This document shows, in pieces, positions 21,868-22,366 of a DNA stretch of 22,366 bases. Both the position numbers and the translations under genes were made by a program. The stretch comes from Hyphomonadaceae bacterium UBA5336 (lineage in GTDB: Bacteria > Pseudomonadota > Alphaproteobacteria > Caulobacterales > Hyphomonadaceae), in contig DHQO01000040.1 in assembly GCA_002408125.1 (NCBI GenBank), forward strand, positions 1-22,366, given 5' to 3'. Below the pieces are notes generated by a model. That model was given only the letters and a program-made list of their open reading frames with translations, ran no database searches and had not been told where the DNA came from. Position 1 is the stretch's first letter; the number at the start of each line of letters is the position of its first letter.

Positions 21868-22366
21868 TTAGCCCACCTGACCGCGATGGCGCAGTTTCGC
21901 GTCCGCCAGCATACAGGCCATCATCGCCTCGGCCACCGGCACGGCGCGGATACCCACACAGGGATCATGGCGGCCCTTGGTGCGCACCTCGACATTCTCC
22001 CCGTCGCGCGTGACGCTCTCGACTGGCGTGAGAATGGAGGAGGTCGGTTTGATCGCGATGCGCGCCACCAGCGGCTGGCCCGTGGAAATACCGCCGGCCA
22101 CGCCGCCATTATTGTTCGAGCCGAAGCGCACCCCGTCATTGCCCGAGCGCATGGTGTCTGCGTTCTGCTCGCCGGTGAGGGCGGCGGCGGCAAAGCCCGC
22201 ACCGATCTCCACACCCTTGACCGCATTGATGCTCATCAGCGCGCCGGCAAGCTCGCCATCAAGCTTGCCATAGATTGGCGCGCCCCAGCCGGCTGGCACG
22301 CCTGTGGCCTCGACCTGCACCACCGCACCGACCGAGGAACCGGCCTTGCGGATCTCGTCGAGATAG
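21868..22366 (-). CDS. aroC: Chorismate synthase AroC, 3' part only
   Basis: Chorismate synthase makes chorismate from EPSP using reduced FMN, the last common step to aromatic amino acids. The visible 165 residues are the C-terminal part; the start lies beyond the window edge, so the entry is truncated and not a broken gene. Signatures are SGNDGVRFGSNNNGGVAGGISTGQPL in the middle, AIKPTSSI just after, and GRHDPCVGIRAVPVAEAM near the C-terminus. The stop is TAA at 21868-21870. A GTG-started internal frame at 22323 is not the real start. A good terminator follows. Confidence 0.95.
   Translation of the reverse strand, partial: YLDEIRKAGSSVGAVVQVEATGVPAGWGAPIYGKLDGELAGALMSINAVKGVEIGAGFAAAALTGEQNADTMRSGNDGVRFGSNNNGGVAGGISTGQPLVARIAIKPTSSILTPVESVTRDGENVEVRTKGRHDPCVGIRAVPVAEAMMACMLADAKLRHRGQVG

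Noticed and set aside
1..22366. Search for CRISPR, integrase, transposase, toxin-antitoxin, tRNA or attachment sites
   Set aside because: No direct-repeat arrays, no T-loop-like sequence in a tRNA context, and no such protein families were seen; gene content is core-like.

Overview
The window is high-GC chromosomal DNA from an alphaproteobacterium. Several features point there: the COQ9 family gene placed head to head with rpsU (the context that gave TIGR02396 its name, 'rpsU-divergently transcribed'), a DUF465/YdcH-like small protein, a TIGR02301 family protein, a PAS_5-type protein, a PilZ protein, and an S21 protein of alphaproteobacterial type. My guess is the Maricaulales/Hyphomonadales/Caulobacterales area; this is inference from gene content and style, not from a marker gene. 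I see no rRNA, tRNA, CRISPR array, insertion sequence, phage gene or integrase. The window is mostly ordinary housekeeping and envelope genes.

Layout. 1-5600: rsmD (16S rRNA methylation) diverges from a small membrane protein gene that overlaps tadA (tRNA wobble adenosine deaminase). Then come a catalytically degenerate SDR, a DUF465 protein, purE-purK behind a good sigma-70-like promoter, and the COQ9/rpsU divergent pair. 5600-9400: a patatin-like lipase diverges from an intact SDR. A strong hairpin terminator separates the SDR from an extremely acidic lipoprotein on the other strand, and a nitronate monooxygenase-like flavoprotein follows. 9500-11115: a gamma-class carbonic anhydrase diverges from a PhoH-family ATPase. 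The phoH leader contains an intrinsic-terminator structure and may encode a small RNA. 11120-14600 (minus strand): a run of exported proteins, namely a TIGR02301 protein, a lipoprotein gamma-glutamyltransferase, an unnamed lipoprotein and a META-domain lipoprotein. 14574-18300: a D-2-hydroxyacid dehydrogenase whose 5' end overlaps the divergent TIGR02301 gene, an MscS-type channel, an enoyl-CoA hydratase family protein and a tandem PilZ protein. 18446-22366: a GMC oxidoreductase, a PAS_5 protein, an uncharacterised secreted Cys-rich protein, and the 3' part of aroC, cut by the window end.

How they work together: the clear functional pairs are purE-purK (purine synthesis) and the exported/lipoprotein block (glutathione or gamma-glutamyl peptide handling at the envelope, plus two small outer-envelope lipoproteins). 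Genes are tightly packed, with several stop-to-stop overlaps (tadA/SDR, purK/COQ9, GMC/PAS) and one start-to-start overlap. I found no clear multi-gene defence or biosynthetic system. The best leads for something undescribed are the phoH leader RNA, the pseudo-SDR, the zero-basic-residue lipoprotein, the cysteine-rich GGT insertions and the secreted protein at 20833.
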